In this document: piece after piece, positions 59,822 to 64,000 of the stretch
How positions within the stretch are numbered: the first letter of the stretch is position 1
Layout: the number at the start of each line of letters is the position of its first letter
Assembly: GCF_003672135.1 (NCBI RefSeq)
Contig: NC_039518.1
Coordinates: 8,062,136-8,126,135, forward strand
Length of the DNA stretch: 64,000 bases
Source of the DNA: Ooceraea biroi
Lineage: Eukaryota; Arthropoda; Insecta; Hymenoptera; Formicidae
Direction of reading: 5' to 3'
Made by a program: the position numbers and the translations under genes
The notes under the pieces: generated by a model
The model's input: the letters and a program-made list of their open reading frames with translations, nothing else
Databases searched by the model: none
What the model was told of the DNA's origin: nothing

Positions 59822-60035
59822 TACATGGATACGTATTAATTTCTTAATTTTATTAACATGTCCTGGAAAGGATTATACATATAAGTTTATATGTAACAAT
59901 ATAAAGGCACTTTCCAGGACTTAAATATTTAGCTTTGAATATATTAAATAAGAAATATATATATAAACCTTTTTATATTTATCAGAACCGTTACTAAAGA
60001 TCCTTGTTGTGAAGTATATACTGTGACTCATATAA
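59822..60035. repeat. Spacer copy 2 of the 968-bp array
   Basis: Near-identical to spacer 1, with hairpin at 59860-59920; CTTAATTTTATT replaces CTTAATGTTATT of spacer 1. Confidence 0.85.
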
Positions 60036-60037
60036 TA

Positions 60038-60787
60038 TACAGGGTGTCCCGGGTTTTAACCGACAAACTGCGGGAGCATATTCTACTAGTGGAAATAAGA
60101 ACAAATTCTTATATCGAGTTTGCTTAGAAATGCTTTATTACAAAGTTATAAACCAATATTGAAAACAAATATGAGATAAGTAACAACGGATTTTTTCACA
60201 AAAATATAAATTATCTACGCAATGATTTAGTGACGCATTTCAAAATGTTGTCCTTGCACGTCGATACAAGCTAGACATCGACGTAGTACAGAATTTGTTA
60301 CGGTACGACATTCCTGAAAATTTTGTTGCATCTCAGTAACTGAATTAGTAATTCGTTGCTTTAAATCTATCTGGTACTCTCCTGTTAGGAAATCTACGTT
60401 GATACTCTCGTACGGCAGCTCGTGCATTTCCGTCACAGAATCCGTACACGAGATGAATATCGGTGTATTCCTCATTTGAAAACACTTTTGGCATTCTGAT
60501 AGTAATTGCTAGTTCACACGACGATTGAAATCTAACGGCTACTGTTGCGAAAGTAACAATCATACTGAATCGTTTCAACATAGTGAACATGAATACATGT
60601 GAACATCTTCGACCTTGCAAATTCTACACTATGTTCCGTTGTTACTTATCTCATATTTCTTGTCAATATTGGTTTATAACTTTGTAATAAAGCGTTTCTA
60701 AGCAAACTCGATATAAGAATTTTTTCTTATTTCCACTAGTAGAATATGCTCCCGCAGTTTGTCGGTTAAAACCCGGGACACCCTGTA
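60038..60787 (-). mobile_element. DUF4817-type deletion derivative, copy 3
   Basis: 750 bp, nearly identical to copy 2. Confidence 0.9.
60227..60494 (-). pseudogene. Internally deleted DUF4817/DDE transposase (copy 3)
   Basis: Same fused remnant, with Lys at residue 3 as in copy 2. Confidence 0.8.
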
Positions 60788-60789
60788 TA

Positions 60790-61003
60790 TACATGGATAC
60801 GTATTAATTTCTTAATTTTATTAACATGTCCTGGAAAGGATTATACATATAAGTTTATATGTAACAATATAAAGGCACTTTCCAGGACTTAAATATTTAG
60901 CTTTGAATATATTAAATAAGAAATATATATATAAACCTTTTTATATTTATCAGAACCGTTACTAAAGATCCTTGTTGTGAAGTATATACTGTGACTCATA
61001 TAA
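60790..61003. repeat. Spacer copy 3 of the 968-bp array
   Basis: Near-identical to spacer 2, hairpin at 60828-60888. Confidence 0.85.
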
Positions 61004-61005
61004 TA

Positions 61006-61755
61006 TACAGGGTGTCCCGGGTTTTAACCGACAAACTGCGGGAGCATATTCTACTAGTGGAAATAAGAACAAATTCTTATATCGAGTTTGCTTAGAAATG
61101 CTTTATTACAAAGTTATAAACCAATATTGAAAACAAATATGAGATAAGTAACAACGGATTTTTTCACAAAAATATAAATTATCTACGCAATGATTTAGTG
61201 ACGCATTTCAAAATGTTGTCCTTGCACGTCGATACAAGCTAGACATCGACGTAGTACAGAATTTGTTACGGTACGACATTCCTGAAAATTTTGTTGCATC
61301 TCAGTAACTGAATTAGTAATTCGTTGCTTTAAATCTATCTGGTACTCTCCTGTTAGGAAATCTACGTTGATACTCTCGTACGGCAGCTCGTGCATTTCCG
61401 TCACAGAATCCGTACACGAAATGAATATCGGTGTATTCCTCATTTGAAAACACTCTTGGCATTCTGATAGTAATTGCTAGTTCACACGACGATTGAAATC
61501 TAACGGCTACTGTTGCGAAAGTAACAATCATACTGAATCGTTTCAACATAGTGAACATGAATACATGTGAACATCTTCGACCTTGCAAATTCTACACTAT
61601 GTTCCGTTGTTACTTATCTGATATTTCTTTTCAATATTGGTTTATAACTTTGTAATGAAGCATTTCTAAGCAAACTCGATATAAGAATTTGTTCTTATTT
61701 CCACTAGTAGAATATGCTCCCGCAGTTTGTCGGTTAAAACCCGGGACACCCTGTA
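61006..61755 (-). mobile_element. DUF4817-type deletion derivative, copy 4
   Basis: 750 bp, with small differences near its right end (TTATCTGATATTTCTTTTC near 61614) not seen in the other copies. Followed by TA and unrelated sequence. Confidence 0.9.
61195..61462 (-). pseudogene. Internally deleted DUF4817/DDE transposase (copy 4)
   Basis: Same fused remnant; begins MPRVFSNEEYTDIHFVYGFC, with Arg at residue 3 as in copy 1 and a private Phe in DIHFVYG. Confidence 0.8.
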
Positions 61756-61757
61756 TA

Positions 61758-64000
61758 AACATACCTACAGACCTTCTATCTGAAAAACATAGTTTGGTTC
61801 TGAACCCGCGACAACCATAGGAACGTTCCCTTGTTAGAAACGAATTCTAATTTGTCAGGCAGGAGTGGTGGCGGTCATCTTTCCCGGGACTTTTCCACGT
61901 GCCCGACGCGCATGAATATTAATAGCAATTTCGGTGTCGTTCCACATCGCGTCCACGAGATCAACTTCTAACCCCAAACGGAGCCGCGCTAACCCCCGTC
62001 CATTTATTACGCCAAACAGTAATCTGCATATTCTAACGCCGCGTGCAAATTAATTCGTTACCAAGAAACGATTACGTAACGTACAGTGACGTCATGTCCA
62101 CGTGAAATCTTTCGACGCCGTCGGGGGTGAGATGTATGTATCCGAGCGCACGGGGACTCGCGTCTAGCACGGCACTGCTCGATGGGGTGATTTTAACGGG
62201 CCCGTGGCGTTGAGTCGAGTGCCGTTATGTCACGTCGAAATTATGCACCACGGCCGTTTGGACAATTTTCCGGCCGTTTAAGCCGCAATATCTTCGCGCG
62301 GTCCGTCTCCTTCCTACGAGAGACAACCCTTGACAGAGAGAGATGAGCCCTTCGAGCGCGGGCATATTTGATTATTACGAAGGGCGCCGCGATAATGCTC
62401 CAGAAAGCAGCGGACAGCGTCAGCTTGTAAAATCCACATCGCGGAGAGAAATGTTAACGCAAATATCGTAAACAGCCCGCAGCGTGATCACACACACTAC
62501 ATTGTATAATAATTATTTGTCATATCATGCACGTTGCAGATTCTTTCAATTGAGTTTCTTGATTCGATTTATCCGTAAATGGATACGCTAGAGGCCGATT
62601 GGTCCTGACAACATCCGCGACATATAACATTAAACGTGCGCGCGTTTGTTCGTTGACCTGAACTCCGAAATTCCATCAAATCAACGATTTAATGAAATTT
62701 CTCGCGGTTGGAGGTCAACCGGTATGTTCGGCACGTGAAGAAGAAAGAAGCCTCTTCAGCGACGAGTTACGAGTCACTTCCACGTGTCTGCATGTGCGCG
62801 CGTGGTGCGCCAAGTCACGTCGCTCTCGTGCGGAGAGCAGATTTGGAAATTATGCAAATCCCCGCGGCGAAGGGTAGCGCGTCGCATCAAAAGTATTCAT
62901 CCCGGACGCTGCTTCTTTCTCGCTTCAGCCACCTCATCATTGAGCCACCCCTCTTACCGCGCGTGCCAACCTAGCATTTCCTAATAAAAAGAGCACGCTC
63001 CTATTCGTTAGTCAGTGCCTCACGACGGCGCTGACTAATTGAAATATCGTCATCCCTTTTCATTTCGCGTTTCCTCCTTCACGATTGCCTCGTTTTTCCC
63101 CCCCGCGATGTTGCGTCTTCCTTCTTCCGATTTATATCGAGCGTGCGAGCGCGTATCAGCGCGACAGATTAAAACTTTAAACTACAATGCAACGCGTTGT
63201 AAATTACAGCGTATCGCGCCGATAATTCAATCAATATTCAATAAGTTCCATTGTAATATATCCGCCGGAGGGGGGCGGAATGGCACACACACGGAAACCA
63301 ATTTCGCGATAACAAGGACGGCGTACATCAAAATTTCGTAATGCGTCGCGCACAAAAATATTTCGCGAGTCGTTTGTGCGCGAGGCGGAAAGCAAACATC
63401 CATAACGACACATTTCATCAATTCGCAATATCGCTCATAGCTTGAAATTGCGCCCCATGATAAATCCCGTGGCAAATTACGTGCGGCCGAGCACCTACAG
63501 GTTAAATCCATAGTGAAACATTTCATCATTGAAAGGGCGCGCGGCGATACAAGCGCGCGAGCGCGCTTCAGCGACTGGTAATTTTATCACTTGAGCGATC
63601 AGCTAAATTAACGTACGTTGCAAATTACGCACTGCGTATGGAGAACGGCGATCTAATTCGAAACGGAGGGAGAGAAAACAAGAGAGAGAAACAGAGAAAC
63701 AGAGAGGGGAAAAAAGAAAGAACGAGCGGAGTGCAGAGAGCGGCGAAGGCCGGACGGTTTACCCCGTTATAAAATTCTACGGTAGATTAAACTAGAGAAC
63801 GATGGTCCCGGGCGTGCGCGACTCTAATGGCTCGACAAACGATACTTTAAAACGCGGCTCGTTGCACGCCACGCAATCTGCGCGACACCTACGGAGCAGC
63901 TCGAAAATGCAGTCCCTTTTTTCTCTTTTTTTTTACAGCGAATCGATCGTTCCTGTAAATCTTGGCAAAGGGGGATAAACCCGCGCGCCGAAGATGTAAG
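61758..64000. other. No gene recognised; intergenic sequence
   Basis: CpG-rich DNA with short overlapping ORFs, a GA-rich tract near 63665-63725 and no element ends, RNA gene or domain that I can identify. Confidence 0.55.

Larger units (their letters stand above)
58102..61755 (-). repeat. Four 750-bp elements alternating with three 218-bp spacers (period 968 bp)
   Basis: Elements at 58102-58851, 59070-59819, 60038-60787 and 61006-61755 are almost identical, as are the spacers between them. The array starts and ends exactly at element termini; outside it the flanks (pogo-like element at left, unique DNA at right) do not match the spacer. The spacing is exactly 968 bp each time. Confidence 0.95.

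Noticed and set aside
1..64000. tRNA or rRNA genes
   Set aside because: Scanning by eye for B-box-like GGTTCRANNCC on both strands found no convincing tRNA; the near match at 55943 (GGTTCGAAGCG) lacks the rest of the structure. A dedicated tRNA scan would settle this.

Overview
The window looks like a 64-kb piece of an insect nuclear genome, most likely hymenopteran (an ant is my first guess). It has long, CpG-rich, gene-free stretches full of simple repeats, plus many insect-type DNA transposons. I recognise no host protein-coding gene, tRNA or rRNA. Every ORF I can assign to a family belongs to a transposon, and every one of those is broken. The species assignment is inference from composition and transposon types only.

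Layout. 1-2237 unannotated. 2238-5509 three head-to-tail mariner units (two truncated, one full length). 5510-8409 unannotated. 8410-13231 four head-to-tail 1.2-kb elements separated by single TTAA sites, each keeping the 3' end of a PF20700-type ('Mutator-like'/Kolobok-like) transposase gene. 13232-15075 unannotated. 15076-15840 a foldback element. 15946-16817 an 872-bp nested palindrome with TACAGGGTG ends. 19716-20981 a mariner. 24302-25587 a mariner whose only visible coding defect is one nonsense codon. 27302-32486 a SETMAR/cecropia-like mariner whose interior is amplified into seven ~667-bp units. 35192-37814 three copies of an unassigned foldback element with two copies of a spacer. 37815-45786 unannotated. 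45791-47307 two long-inverted-repeat TTAA elements. 47312-52909 unannotated. 52912-55488 two full-length mariners in tandem. 56020-58097 a pogo-like transposon. 58102-61755 four copies of a 750-bp deletion derivative of a DUF4817-type Tc1/mariner transposon, separated by three copies of one 218-bp spacer. 61758-64000 unannotated.

The recurring theme is tandem amplification of unrelated DNA transposons. Seven loci carry two to seven head-to-tail copies, about 23 kb in all. Most show shared inactivating lesions, so the copies multiplied after the element died and probably by DNA recombination rather than transposition. The junctions differ by locus: a TA inside a mariner, a single TTAA, a 9-bp microhomology, or an element-spacer-element pattern. 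This is what newly forming satellite DNA from transposons would look like. Assembly error is the main alternative. I found no sign of a defence system, CRISPR array, gene cluster or other multigene system.
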